From Nyssa sinensis (taxonomy: Eukaryota; Streptophyta; Magnoliopsida; Cornales; Nyssaceae): a stretch of 64,000 nt of DNA. Position numbers and translations under genes: made by a program. The notes beneath the pieces were generated by a model that was given only the letters and a program-made list of their open reading frames with translations, was not told where the DNA came from and ran no database searches. The stretch covers positions 35,500,824-35,564,823 of the forward strand of contig CM018035.1 in assembly GCA_008638375.1 (NCBI GenBank), given 5' to 3'. This document shows, piece by piece, positions 36,716-49,400 of the stretch; the stretch's first letter is position 1, and each line of letters opens with the position of its first letter.

Positions 36716-39349
36716 TGTCACGCCTCGAATTCTGGCGAACCCAAGGCGCGACTGACGAGACAAAAAAGAAATAAAATAATAAGGAAATAAAAGACAATCA
36801 AGTACAGTTCAATACTAATTTAATCCACCATTATGATACAATGCATAAAGTTTGGTCCTTTAGTTCACAACATACAATGACAGGAAATAATCTAGGGCTT
36901 ATGCCCTTGTACAATATTAAATACGCCCCGCGGGCCAAATATAATCCTCAAATCAAAGCATCTCTAAGTCTCACACAGCTGGTGTGTCATCTGAAATGTT
37001 TGTCCCACGAATGGGTCAGCTCAACTACTGGTACAATATAATGCTAATGCAAGAAACAAAATTAAGGGCGTGACATGTGCAAGTGTACAGTTATATCTAT
37101 ATGGCATTCAGTATCATTAAGGTAGTACATGAACAGTATACAGCATATGAGCAGTATGCATGACACACCCATGCAACTCTATGCCCACCCATGTCTCGCT
37201 TTACGGACCTTCCCCGATGGCATGCAAGCACCATGCATGTCTCGTTTCATGGTCCGAAACCCGTCAGGCATGCGAGTACCTAATGGCCGATTTTGGGTTT
37301 TTCACCACAGGATCTGCACCCTCATAATGCACAGCACCACGTGCTCAACTCACACCATGTCCAAGGAATCACACTATGCCAATATGCTCTGATTCTATCA
37401 TGCCACAATGTAGTCTCAATAATGCATCTCAGCCACACATGAAGCGTGCTTTAAATCACGCATTTCATAGTCTTAACAATTCTCAAAGAATACAATCCAC
37501 ATATTATACTAATACATGCGATATACACATAATCCTGATCCACATTATCACCCAACTTTCAGCAAGATAGCATGAAGCACATAAGCATGTGAACAATCAA
37601 ACAAACATGTGAATCATCAAGTCAACATGGCAGTTATTCCTAAACTCAATTCTATTTCTTACTTAGCACAATATATCATACCTGATGGTCAGTCTCAACT
37701 CAGGAAGACGTACTCGTAGTGTAGCGGAACTACAGTGAAAATACTGAAGGTCAGACCACCTTCTCCTTGTCTTTCCGTGTTCTTAAGATCATGAAACACA
37801 ACTCAGTTCAATTATTTACTTACATTATGCTATTCATCAAATGTTATGTCTTTATTTTATAAGTTTCTATTTTTCCAAATTAAACTCTACTGTTGAGTCC
37901 GGAACGTCGAAGAAAATAGGTTTAGGCCTTTGCGGAATCTAATTCGGACATTCGAGCTAAAAAGGGCAAAACGGTCATTTTATACTTTTCACGGGTCTTT
38001 ACATCCCGAGACCTCTCTTCATGAATTGGACTCCACGGTTGAGTCCAGAATGGTCGAGATAATAAAATTTCACTATTTGTTTACTCAATTCGGAGTTCGT
38101 TCGACCACGTTTCAACTCAGGGGCATTTTGGTAATTTTTAATGTTATTACGGGTCTTTTATTTTTTGGGACCCCGTCTCATAAAACGGACCACACCATTG
38201 GCCTCAGAATGGTCGAGATAGTCAAAATACACTAATGACTTGTCCCATTTGGACTCCGGACTATTTTCTGACATTTAAATAATTAAATTAAATTAATTTA
38301 ATTTAATATTTTATTCAGGGGGGTCAATCCATAATTATTAAAAGTTCCTGGGGTCAGATTAGGATTTCCAAAAGCTAAGGGATCAAATCAAAATTTTTGA
38401 TTTTACTATTCTAAATCAGGACAGCCAAACAGTGGATGGTTTCCAAAACAGGGATAGGATATCCCTCTTTCAAAATTTCAATTTCAATTCAATTTGCTGA
38501 ACCCGCAGCCAAACACCCCTTATCCCCATTCCAACCCAACTTATGCAGCCCAAACCCAAAAGCCCAATACCCTTTAAAACCACACAAGCCCAAAATCCTT
38601 TAAAATCAAAATGGCCCAATCCTTAAAAATTAAGACAAGCCCAAATCAAAATCAGTAGGCCCAACCCCCTCCCCATCGTCTTCCCCGACCTTCCGGCCAG
38701 GGGACCCTCGGTTTTCCGTCGCCATCTTCGGCGACGGCGAAGATCTTTTCGGCCATTTTCAACCCCGTTTTTATGTCGTTTTCTTCTACTTCCTTTAGAG
38801 ATCTCGTATATGAATTTTGAAGTGGGTTTAGGTGGGTTTTTGGCCGTCAAACGAAGCCACAACAGTGGCTGTTCCGGCCATGCATGCGGTTTCCGGGGAC
38901 TTTCTCTCTCTTCGATTCTTGGCCTTTTAGCCATGGTTTAAACTCCAAATTTTTCCTATATGTTTCTGCATCTTTGAGGATTGGTCTTTCATTAAAATAA
39001 CCAAGTTTTATGCATTAAAATTCATAATACCAAGATTATCACTAAACCTGCAACCGGGGGTTTCTCCTTCATCTATCAACCGTTTTAACCCATTCGTCTT
39101 GAAAAATGATCCATATTCCATACACTATAAGGCCCTAGAAGTAAATCAGACCAACATGCCAAAAAAAAAAATGAAAAATCATACCGAGACACTTACCAAC
39201 TTTCTGGATTTTTTTCTCTGTGTTGACCTTTCCTTCTCTCTTCTGTTCGACCTCGGTTCCAAGCTCCAAAGTCCCTCTCTCTCTCTCTCTATCTCTTTCT
39301 TATTCTTCTCTCCAACCCGACCAACATGCACTTGTATACACTGCCCCAC

Positions 39350-39387
<38 letters not shown>

Positions 39388-39826
39388 CTCTCTCTAAGCT
39401 ACGGCCACCCTACACACACACACAAAATACACTTACACCACCATACCTCACTATGCCACCTTGAGTGTGGCACACTCAATCACACACCCACTCACTGCAC
39501 ACACCCATCCACACACACAATCAGTCACCTACCACATCCCATGCCATGCTTTCTTGAGTGTGCGACACTCAACACATACTCACACACACGGCAGAACACA
39601 GTGCACTTGATACACATATATATTTAATTGTGCATTATATATATATATATATACACAGTCTGATATATCCGTATATATATATATACATTTAAGTACATTA
39701 AATTTACACACACATGCATATACATAACACATATATTGATAATAATAATGATAACAATAATAATAATAATAATAATAATAATAACTTGAAAATTTTATTC
39801 ATAAAAAAAAATTTCAGGTTATTACA
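36716..39826 (-). mobile_element. Solo LTR I (family II)
   Basis: Starts TGTCACGCCTCGAATTC at 36716 and ends TTTCAGGTTATTACA at 39826, with a perfect TSD CAATA (36711-36715, 39827-39831). It is 3111 bp long and inserted in fragment X. It carries the family II CTCATAATGCACAGCACC block (37320), the ~150-bp motif block (37880-38290, - orientation), CT and TA microsatellites (39340-39390, 39636-39690) and an (ATA)n run near 39755-39783. No polypurine tract follows it, unlike LTR H. Confidence 0.87.
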
Positions 39827-39831
39827 CAATA

Positions 39832-40887
39832 GCTAACACGTAGCCTACCACATCAGCACTCAAGTATAAAATTCATCTCAGGAATATACAGATACACGAA
39901 TAAGCATGGTAAACATAAATGAGTGTGATGCACTAAAGTCTACCAATACGCTAGTCCGTGAACTAAAAACAAGGAATATACCTCGAACAGTAGGAGGTCC
40001 GGAAGTAGATGCCTCAGGTGCGACGACTGCATAAACACGACCCTGGGTGGTCTGGTTCTGCTTATCCCCCTCTTTCTGTCCAGGGGCCCTGACGCTTTGC
40101 ACCGAGGGTGCAGGCTGAAAATGTGGCACTGGGGATCCGTACTCTAACTGTGGTAGGGGCAGAGATGTCTGAATGGGCTGATAATGAGGTGGCCTTCGCG
40201 AGCCATGTGAAGTTTGCCCCTGAGGACAGTTGGCCCTAACATGGCCTGGCTGGTGACAAGTATAACAGAGCTGAGGAGCTCTTCACCCCTGACTCTGTGC
40301 CTGAGGCAGGAAATGACATCTGGACTGATCCGGCTCCTTGTCCCTGACTAGGGTCTCTCTAGGGGCAGTTAGCGAACCTATGGTCAGGTTGTCCACATAG
40401 AAAACAAGTAATGGTTCCTTGGGGTGCCTGTGTAGAAGAAGTACTAGTTCGATGGTCTCTTACTGGTGTAGACTAGGGACAGATATAGGAGCCTGTGTTG
40501 TAATCGCCCTACTCTGTTTCCGGGACTCTCTAATCCCTCTAAGGTCAGCCAACTCTCTCTCAACTCTAGTGGCCCTAATCACTGCCTCCTCATATGTGTC
40601 AATAATGTGGCCTGCCAGCTTGTCTCTAATAGAGGTCTTCAGCCCCTTGAGAAAATGGTAAACCCTCAACTCCTCCTGTCCAATGATATGTGGGGAAAAC
40701 CTCCCCAATGCAGTGAAATGGAACTCGTACTAGGCCATAGTCATGTCCCTCTGGAGAAGCATATCAAACTCTTCCCTAAATCCAATCCTGGTAGTCGTTG
40801 GGAAATAGTGGTCATTGAACATGGCCACAAATGCATCCCATCCCTCACCAAACCTATGTAATCGGTGAGCGGCTACCTCCCACCACT
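39832..40887 (-). pseudogene. Chromovirus gag C-terminal part and start of protease, broken
   Basis: Read on the - strand it continues the gag of 44266-44728. It holds the Q-W-W segment, a D-x-F-x-x-x-F-x-x-x-Y-F-P core, a relatively intact helical block (40460-40708), and a C-x2-C-x4-H-x4-C zinc knuckle (C-Y-T-C...H...C, about 40225-40268). The start of an aspartic protease follows (G-R-V-Y-A-x-x-x-x-E-A, then V-L-V-D-F-S-A-S-H-S-F near 39920). The D-S/T-G active-site triplet is replaced by D-F-S. Frameshifts and stops are present. The pattern is that of Tekay/Del chromoviruses. Everything after the protease start is missing. Confidence 0.82.
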
Positions 40888-40892
40888 GACAG

Positions 40893-43800
40893 TGTAATAT
40901 CCCGACCCTGGGATATGGCACTTAAACCGAAATAGACCGATCAAGTACACATAAACCGAGATAGGATTGGGTCGAGTAGCATAATACCAGTTGTAACCGA
41001 ACATGAGTTCCGAATAAATAGAATAATTTCATTTTATCTAAAAAGAGTCAAATAATAATACCGAGCTTCAACCAAGCATTGATCATAATATCAAGATAAA
41101 CCTGAGACCGATTCTGACTGCGAATAGTAGACCTCAAAATATATCGAACTATTTTAATGATTAATATACAGTGACGGATACGATTACCGAAGTAATCAGT
41201 AGAAGTTATAATCTCAGGGAATTATGAGATTTAGGAAAGCCAAGTACGAACAAACCGAGCCGAGGGTGGTAATACCAAAAATAGACCAAGAATAATATAT
41301 CCCAAAATATACTCGAAGCATCGCAATGAATAATATACGGTAATAGGCACGCAGTTCGAAACGAACAGTGAGAGTCACCAATAGAGCGATTACGATATTC
41401 GAAAATATGAGAAGTGAATTCTAAATAATTTCGAGTATCCAGTAGTACCGTACAAATAAAACCCGAGCGGTACGAAGAACCATGTACGTAGGCCAGTACA
41501 TGCTTTGATATACGTGTACAGTGCATTTTAATAAATGCAAGAATATATATATATATATATGAGATAATATATATACATGAGATAAAATATATGAAAAAAT
41601 ATATATATATATGTATATATAAAAATAAATATAAAAAATATACAAGCAAGTATAAATATATATATATATATACGGTTATGTATGTATATGTAATTTATAA
41701 ATATATATATTAGTATAAATGTATATATATATATATATAAGCATGCAAATGCATGCAAAGAAATGAAGAAAGAAAAATAAAGAAAGAAAAGAAATCGAAA
41801 AACAAAAATGAAAAGTGTACAACATGGGTGTGCATGTGTAATATAATATATGTATATATATAGTATCTCATGTGAACAGTGAAACAAGAAAAGAGAAAAG
41901 AAAAAGAAAGAAATAGGAAAGTCAATTTAAGGGGCTGCCGACACTGTTAGAGAAAGAGAGAATTATATATATATATATATATATTTATATAGTGTGTATG
42001 GTGTGGCTGTGTAGCGTGCAAAAGGAGACTTATGTGTGTGTATATATATATATATGTGGTTGTGTAGTGGTCAATTAAAGGGGCTGGAAAAGTGGTCGGA
42101 CATCGAAACGTCGCCGAAAACCGATTGCCATCGTCGGAGAAGATGACCAGCCGCACGGCTAGCAGCGCTGCACATTGTTATACGTGTTGGCTTTCTTGGT
42201 GTTTTAGGGTCACGGGTCGGGTTGCCCGCCCAGCTATCCATGGGTTAGACCCAACTAGTTTACGATTTTTAGAATTTTAAAATTAAGGATTTGGGGCTGT
42301 TTGGACATGGAAATAGTAAATTGAAATTGAAATTGAAATAGGAATAGGGATAGCCTATCCAAGGTTTTGGCTTATCCATTGTTTGGCTATTCCAAATTGG
42401 AATAGGAAATTATGATAATTATAAATTTACCCAGAACTTATGATAATTAGATTTTGACCCCAAGTAATAAAATAATATTTAAATTAAAGGAGAAATTACC
42501 AAAATGCCCCTAAGCCGAAAAGTAGTCAAACGAACTCCGATTAAAATAAAAGAATAATGAATTTTTATTATTTCAAACATTCCAGACTCAACCGTGGAGT
42601 CTGATTTGTGAAAAGAGGTCTCGAGAAGCGAGAACCCGTGAAAGTGCAAATGACCATTTTACCCTTTATAGTAACGATGTCCAAGTTAAACACATGAATA
42701 GTATATTTTAACTATCTCGGACATTCTAAGACCAATGGTGAGGTCCGTGTCACGAGATGGAGTCCTGAAAAATAAAAGACCCGTAAAAGTGCAAAATGAC
42801 CGTTTTGCCCTTTTTAGTACCGAAGTCCTGAATTGAATTCCGCGAAAGCCTAAACCGACTTTGTTCGACATTCCGGATTCAATAGTAGAGTTTATTCTAG
42901 TAAAAGAGATATAAATAATAAAGAGACATAAAATTTGATGAATAGCATGAGTTATATAGATATATATAGACTGAGATGAGTTTCCTGAATCATAGGAATA
43001 CCGAGATACAAGAAGAAGGCGATTTTGACCTTCTAGACAGATACAGAAAGAGGTAAGTAAAATTTGATCTCTGCATGTGTTACATTCCAAGCCATGTCAT
43101 AGTTCTTGTATATATATTGCCTATTGTACTCTATACATACACATCAGTATTTATTTAGCCACATTGATATTGCTCTATCATGTGAGAGGCAGTTATTGAT
43201 TTCTATATATATCTCGAACATGATTGTACACTTGTGCACAGATTTCCTTATGTACACTTGTACCTAGGGCCGAAAGGGCCAGGCAGTTTTATTCGAAGCA
43301 GTCTAGTAACTGTAGCCTCGAAAACTACTGTTACGTCAGATTGCCTAGAACCAGTTATGATTCCACTATATTTTTCATGGAAGATAGCATGATCCTGATA
43401 TATTATTAGTGTCGGATTTGTGCTCAATCACATCTCCATTCTGATGCTATTTATGACCTTCGGGTCTAGGTTCTGAGTGGAATATTTACCCGTTGCTGTG
43501 CGAGGCATAAGACATGGAGTTACAGTGTACACAGAGCAGTATTATTCAGAGAGCCCGAGTGGAACTGAATATGAGCTCAGGGGGATTTCCTGGGCCCCAC
43601 GAGAGCATCTCAGTTTTAGTTGATATCACCATCCTTTATTGTTGATATTCATAGCTTGATCATGTTATATTGTTATTGAATGATCATGAGATTTTATAGC
43701 TTTCAGTACAGTGCTTACATTCCATACTTGATATAGCTCATGACTATAGCAATATGATATTGTTGGCATAGCAGTTTCATTTCCTTATCATTTGACTTCT

Positions 43801-44265
43801 ATCATTTGATATTGAGTTATATATTCATTGACTAGCTAGCATTCTTTTATACCCTTGTACACATGGAAGAGTAAAGGACTACTTACTGAGTTTTCATAGC
43901 TCATCAGATACTACACAACATTTGACTTGCAGGCACAGATATCGAGGACAGACCCTAGAGTTTGATAGCTAGGAAGTGGACATTTACTTTTGAAGTTGTA
44001 GTGTAATACTTAGTACAGACAGTCTTATAGCTCTCGCATGTTATCCACGTCTTGGGGATGAACAGTTGTATTAAGAAATTTTGTATGCCGCATTTTATAA
44101 ACATTATATGTATCACATGCAGCTTTTAATTATTTATTCCACATTTTAGTTGTTGCATGTTAGTAGCACTGATTGTGTAGCAAGTTGAGACCCTTGGTTC
44201 GACAAGTAGCGTCGGATCGGGTGTGCGACACGAGATTCGCATAGGGTAGGTCTCGGGTCGTGACA
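40893..44265 (+). mobile_element. Solo LTR J (family I) inside gag
   Basis: Starts TGTAATATCCCGACCC at 40893 and ends GGTCTCGGGTCGTGACA at 44265. Flanks are GACAG (40888-40892) and GACTG (44266-44270). When the LTR and the left copy are discounted, the interrupted gag frame reads through without a shift, which shows GACTG to be the original target. Length 3373 bp; motif units lie at about 42501, 42655 and 42805 (150-bp spacing). TA-rich DNA fills 41540-42055. No coding sequence. Confidence 0.88.
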
Positions 44266-44728
44266 GACTGGCCAAGTCCATGAACTGAAAAGTGGCACAT
44301 CTAATCCTCAAGTGTGGCTCGGTAACCCCCTATGAGTCTAAAATCCTGGTAATCTGTCTCAACCACTCCTCTGCAACCAATGGGTCAGGCTGCCCAGCAA
44401 AAGTAGGGGGTCTCATCTTCTAGAACACCTGCATCACGAAAGTATCTCTGGTCTCACCACCCGTGGTCCGAGTCTCCAACATAGTACGGAGACACTCTTG
44501 TAGAAGGGCCGCCATGTCTCTGGTGCCAACTGTCTGCTCCACCTCCTCCACTAGGGCTGGGGCATGAATTGGAGTAGGTGTTGGTACAAGAACAGGAGCA
44601 ACAGCCTACTCTGCTGTGCTATGCTCAGGAGCAATAGCTCTGGGTCTGCCACGCCGAGGTGGGGCAGCTACCCTAGGCCTACCCCGCCTAGATGTTCCAG
44701 CTCTCGTAGGAGCTCGTATCGGTGGCAT
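44266..44728 (-). pseudogene. Chromovirus gag N-terminal part, broken
   Basis: The - strand frame opens with ATG at 44726-44728 and an Arg/Pro-rich start (R-G-R-P-R repeats). It continues to the classical gag words R-P-P-T-F-x-G-Q-P-D-P and E-E-W-L-R-Q-I before LTR J. At least three in-frame stops occur. It joins 39832-40887 across LTR J. The gag polyprotein would build the virus-like particle; this copy cannot. Confidence 0.82.
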
Positions 44729-45069
44729 GTGCCTACAAGTCCAAGTAAAGAAAATAAATTTAACACCGAGTTCTAACACAACCTTTGACAGGAAAGGAAT
44801 TCATTTAAACAATACAATATACGCATGCTCAAATCATGCTAGTGTCCAACTAGCCTCTCAATACTCAACTCTAAATGAATGTTATCCGAAAATAAGACCT
44901 CTTTCCACAAACAGGTTTTAACACAAGGACATCGCTAAAATTTTAAAGGTAAGCATTCGGGGTATCCATTATCCAATCTATACATAAAAAGCTCCACAAG
45001 TCTAAATTCTTATTTTAACATTTTAAGGTTTTGATGTGTCTTTTATTATTTCTTACTTTTTTTTATAGC
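44729..45069. other. Junction between opposite-facing fragments X and Y
   Basis: To the left is gag on the - strand; to the right is integrase on the + strand. The ~340 bp between should include the untranslated leader of X. Neither a 5' LTR end nor a tRNA-Met-type primer-binding site (TGGTATCAGAGC) is visible on either strand, so the breakpoint lies here and has removed both 5' parts. A poly-T run at about 45056-45065 sits at the edge of the integrase homology. Confidence 0.5.
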
Positions 45070-46429
45070 TAGTACCGAGGGCTTTGAGGGGTGGACAGTT
45101 CATTCTGACCTTAGCTTGAGGTATATGGGTAAATTTTTTATTCCCGAGTCTCTTAGAGCTGATGTCCTTAGAGATTTTCATCATTCACGCCTAACAGTGC
45201 ACCTAAGGGGCACTAAGATGTATCATGATTTACGCCGCCAGTATTAGTGGACGGGGATAAAGGGAGATGTAGTGCAGTTTGTATCTATATGTCTCACATG
45301 CCAGCAGGAGAAAGCTGAGCACCAGAGACCTAGGGGTTTGTTACAGCCATTGCCAGTGGCCGAGTGGAAGTGGGAGTACATTACTATGGATTTTGTGATG
45401 GGTCTTCCGAAGTCACCTAGGGGTCACGATGCAGTTTGGGTTATAGTTGGCAGGTTAACGAAGTCCGCATATTTCCTACCGATTAGAGCAACTGATAAGT
45501 GGATGTCCTCAGTAGGTTGTATGTCTAAGAGATAGTACGACTACATGGGGTACTAGTTTCCATTATTTCAGACAAAGACCCACGTTTCACTGCATGGTTT
45601 TGGCAGAGTTTTCAGACAGGCTTTAGGGACTCAGCTACTGTTTAGTACTGCCTTCCACCCTCAGACTAACGGTCAGTTAGAGTGCACCATTCAAATCCTT
45701 GAGGACATGCTTAGAGCCTGTGTTATGGACTTCAAGGGTAGCTGGGAGGATCACCTTGCCTTAGTAGAGTTTGCCTATAATAATAGCTATCAGTTTAGCG
45801 TTGAGATGGCACCATTTGAGGCATTGTATGGTAGACCATGTCGTTCACCTGTATGTTGGACTAAGGTAGGGAAGACAGCTGCTTTAGGCCCAAACATAGT
45901 CCGTGAGACCACAGACAAGATACAGGTGATTAGACAGCGTCTGTTGACAGTACAAAGCCACCAGAAGAGTTATGCAGACAGGAGGTGACGACCTCTGTCA
46001 TTTGATGTTGGGGGACATGTGTTCCTCAAGGTAGACCCACGGTGAGGATTGAGGAGATTTGGGCGCAGTAGGAAGCTGTCGCCATGGTTTATAGGCCTAT
46101 TTGAGATCCTTGGAAAAGTTGGTGAGGTGGCCTATAAGCTAGCATTACTGCCACAACTATCTGGGGTTCACGATGTCTTCCATGTGTCGATGTTGAAGAA
46201 GTACGAGCCTAACCCCTCACATGTACTAGATTGGGTAGATCTTTAGTTGGAGGGTGACGTTTCTTATGACCAGAGACCCGTGCAGATGTTGGACTCTAGG
46301 GACCAGGTTCTGCGAAGTAAGACCATCCCTTTGGTCAAGGTCCTTTGGAGCCATCATAGGGTCGAGGAAGCTACTTGGGAACGTGAGGCTGAAGTCCGTG
46401 CTAGGTATCCTGAGTTGTTTGTTCATTGA
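45070..46429 (+). pseudogene. Chromovirus pol 3' part: integrase and chromodomain, broken
   Basis: The + strand translation in shifting frames shows the integrase zinc-binding H-H-C-C region (H-H-S-R...H...C-L-T-C-Q, about 45180-45305). The catalytic core follows with the first Asp in T-M-D-F-V-M-G-L-P, the second in S-D-K-D-P-R-F (about 45570) and the Glu in G-Q-L-E (about 45675). Then come the Y-A-D-R-R and G-H-V-F-L-K-V segments, L-S-G-V-H-D-V-F-H-V-S-M-L-K-K-Y, and a chromodomain-like end (P-L-V-K-V-L-W...E-E-A-T-W-E-R-E...Y-P-E-L-F), typical of Tekay/Del chromoviruses. The stop after the chromodomain is at 46427-46429. Stops and at least one frameshift (about 45590-45690) inactivate it. 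Reverse transcriptase and RNase H are absent. Confidence 0.88.
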
Positions 46430-46463
46430 CGTATTTTTTTAAATTTCGGGACGAAATTTCTTT

Positions 46464-46476
46464 AAGGGAGGAAGGA
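46464..46476 (+). other. Polypurine tract of fragment Y
   Basis: AAGGGAGGAAGGA directly before the LTR start TGTAGAGATCTGAA, and just after AAATTTCGGGACGAAATTTC. It sits 34 bp past the chromodomain stop, the normal place for a chromovirus 3' polypurine tract. Confidence 0.88.
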
Positions 46477-49400
46477 TGTAGAGATCTGAATTTTTTTTTT
46501 GGAATAAATTTAGCATTTAAATAAATATATGTGTATGTATGAAATGTGTATTATATATGTGTAGATGTACATATATATATTGTATAATGTATTATATACA
46601 TGTATGCAAATATCTATGTCTATATAGTAAAATAATGTGTATGTGTGATGTATTGTATATGTATATATATATGTATATAGTAATGTATGCTATATGTATG
46701 CATGTATTTAAATATATATATATATATATATGTGTGTACAAAAGGTGTGGGTGCACGTCAGGTTGTGTGTGCAAGTGGGTATGTGTATATTGTTGTGTGT
46801 GTAGTGTGTGTTTTATATAATATACACATAACACATGCAAAGGTCAACCTCCCATTTAATGCAAAGCTGCATTTTGAAAAGAACAAAAAAGAATAAGTGA
46901 TTAGAATAGTGGGGAAGTTAGAAAAGAAGGGAAATAGTGGGCTGCAGGTGGCCTTATGTGAAGGTATGTATATACCTTTGTGTATATGTTAGTTGTGTGC
47001 GTCGGTTAGAGAGAAAGTTAGAAAAAAAGAAGTGGTGGAGAGGCTGTAAACATGGTGGAGGAGCTGAGAGGACAGTAGAGAGATCCAAAAGTTGAAACAG
47101 AAAGGAGAAGGAAGAAGCTACACCGAGAAACCCAGAAAATAGGTGAGTTGGTTCATTTCTGTTTTTAATTTTTTTAAAGCATGATAGTTAGATTTGATTT
47201 TAGGGTTTTATAGAGCAAGAAATATGGAACAAAATGCAAAAAGAATCATTTAAAAAGGTTAAGAAATGAAAGAGAAAACCCTAGTTGCAGGTTGTATGGT
47301 GGTTTCGGGTTTCCTTATATCTCATGCATGAAATCTTGTTTAAACCACCAAGAAATAATCCACAAAGATGCAAAAACACATTGGGATTAAAGTGGGGTTC
47401 AAACAGTGACTTAACAGTCACGAAAAATGAGAGGGAAGGCTTGGTCGGAAAGTCGGCCGGAGCAGTTACCTTCTCTATTCGTGAAGATCTAGTAATCTAA
47501 ATCAAAAAGTGAGCTTGGATGTGTGATCCTTATGAAAAAAATGAAGAAAACTACATTTGATTTAGGTTGGAATATGGACGGAAAATAGTCGCCATAGCCA
47601 GAGATGGTGACGGAACCCTAGCTGGTCTTGCTAGAGAAGAAGACACTGTGTAGGGTTTTGGGTTTGGGTCGGTTCGGTTCGGGTTAGACCCGATCCACCC
47701 GGACATATCGGATACCCTGAATCGGTGTCATTTTGATGTATAACTTAAGTGGGAAATTGGGTTGTTGGGCAACAAGTATAAGAAATTAAATTGAAATTGA
47801 ATTGGGATATCCTATCCCTATTTTAAGTCTTATCCACTGTTTGGGTAAACCGAATTAGAATAACCAAAAATCAGAAATTCTGATTTGGCCCACAACTTTC
47901 AGTAATTATAAAGTGACCCAAAATTTTTATAGTTATTATGATTTGACCCTAGAATAAATTACTAATTTAATTAATTAATTAAAAATAAAGGAAAATTACG
48001 AAAATGTCACTAAGTTAAAAAGCAGTCAAACGAACTCCGATTAAAGCAAACGAATAATGAATTTTTATTATTTTGAGCGTTCCAAACTCAACCATGGAGC
48101 CCAATTTGCAAAAATAGGTCTTGAGAAGTAAGAACCCGTAAAAGTGTAAAATGACTATTTTGCCCTTTTTAGCACAAATGCCCAAATTGAATTCCGTGAA
48201 AGCTTAAACCAACTTTCTTCGACATTCTGGATTTAATGGTAGAGTTTATTTTAGTAAAAGAGAAACTCATGAAATAAAAGCATAAAATTTGATGAATAAC
48301 ATAATCCAAGTAACAATAAACTGAGTTGTATTTAATGATTTTAGGGACACCGAAAGGAAAGAAGAAGGCAGTTTGACTTTCTACATTCTCACTGTTTGGT
48401 TCGACTACGCAGTGGACACGACTCCAAAGGGTTGAGAAAAACCCTTCTAGGTATGATGTTTTGCTAAGTAAGAAATAGGATTAAGTTTAGGAATATTTTA
48501 TGAGTAAATTGAATGACTTATATGCTTAACTATTGTTGGGGAATTATTTGGAATATGTTTGCTTGATAACCTAGAGTTGGTTGTTTACGTGCTTTTGTGT
48601 TTCTTGCATTCTTTGAGAATTTAGTAAAGTGATGAATGTGAACTGTGACCATGTGTTTAAATTGACTGTATGAGACATGTATTCATGTGGAACAAGTTCT
48701 GTGATTTAAATGTTATCGTAACTTCAAGTATGATAAATTATTTAAAACATACTTCATTGAGATTATATTATTGTGTGGTGAAATCAAAGCATATTGGCAT
48801 ATCGTGAATCCTTTGGAAACATAGTGTGGGTTGAGCACTTGGTGCTATGCATTATGAGGGTGTAGATCCTGTGGTAAAAAACCCAAAATTGGCCATTGTA
48901 TTGGTGCCCAGATCTAACGGTGGGAGGCCCTATAAACGGGAGTTGGTACTCAAATCCATCGAATGCGGTCCATAAACGAGACATGGGTGTGTCATACATA
49001 TTTTCATTGCATCATATTAATGAACTAGAAAGCATCTAGATTATAAATGTACACTTCGCACATGTCACGCCTTAATCTTGTTTCTTGCATTAGCATTATG
49101 TCATACTAGTAGTTGATGTAATATCCCAACCCGGGGTACGACACGTATGTCGAGGTAAGTTGAAAAATAGTGTAAACCAAACTGTGTTAAATTTTATGTC
49201 ATAGTATTTTATGCAACGATATAGTTGTGGAATGTCCATGTTTTGCCTAGTATAGCTAGTGCCGGGCGACACCGGAATAAACCGACATTTGAATCTCGTA
49301 CGTAATACGTGCATGCACAAAATTAAATGGACATGTATATGTAATATCTATACATACATAATGTATCAATGTAATATTATTTATATATGTATATATGTGT

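Noticed and set aside
45707..46429. Active integrase or host chromodomain gene
   Set aside because: Stops and a frameshift break it, the upstream pol is missing, and the polypurine tract and LTR follow at once.
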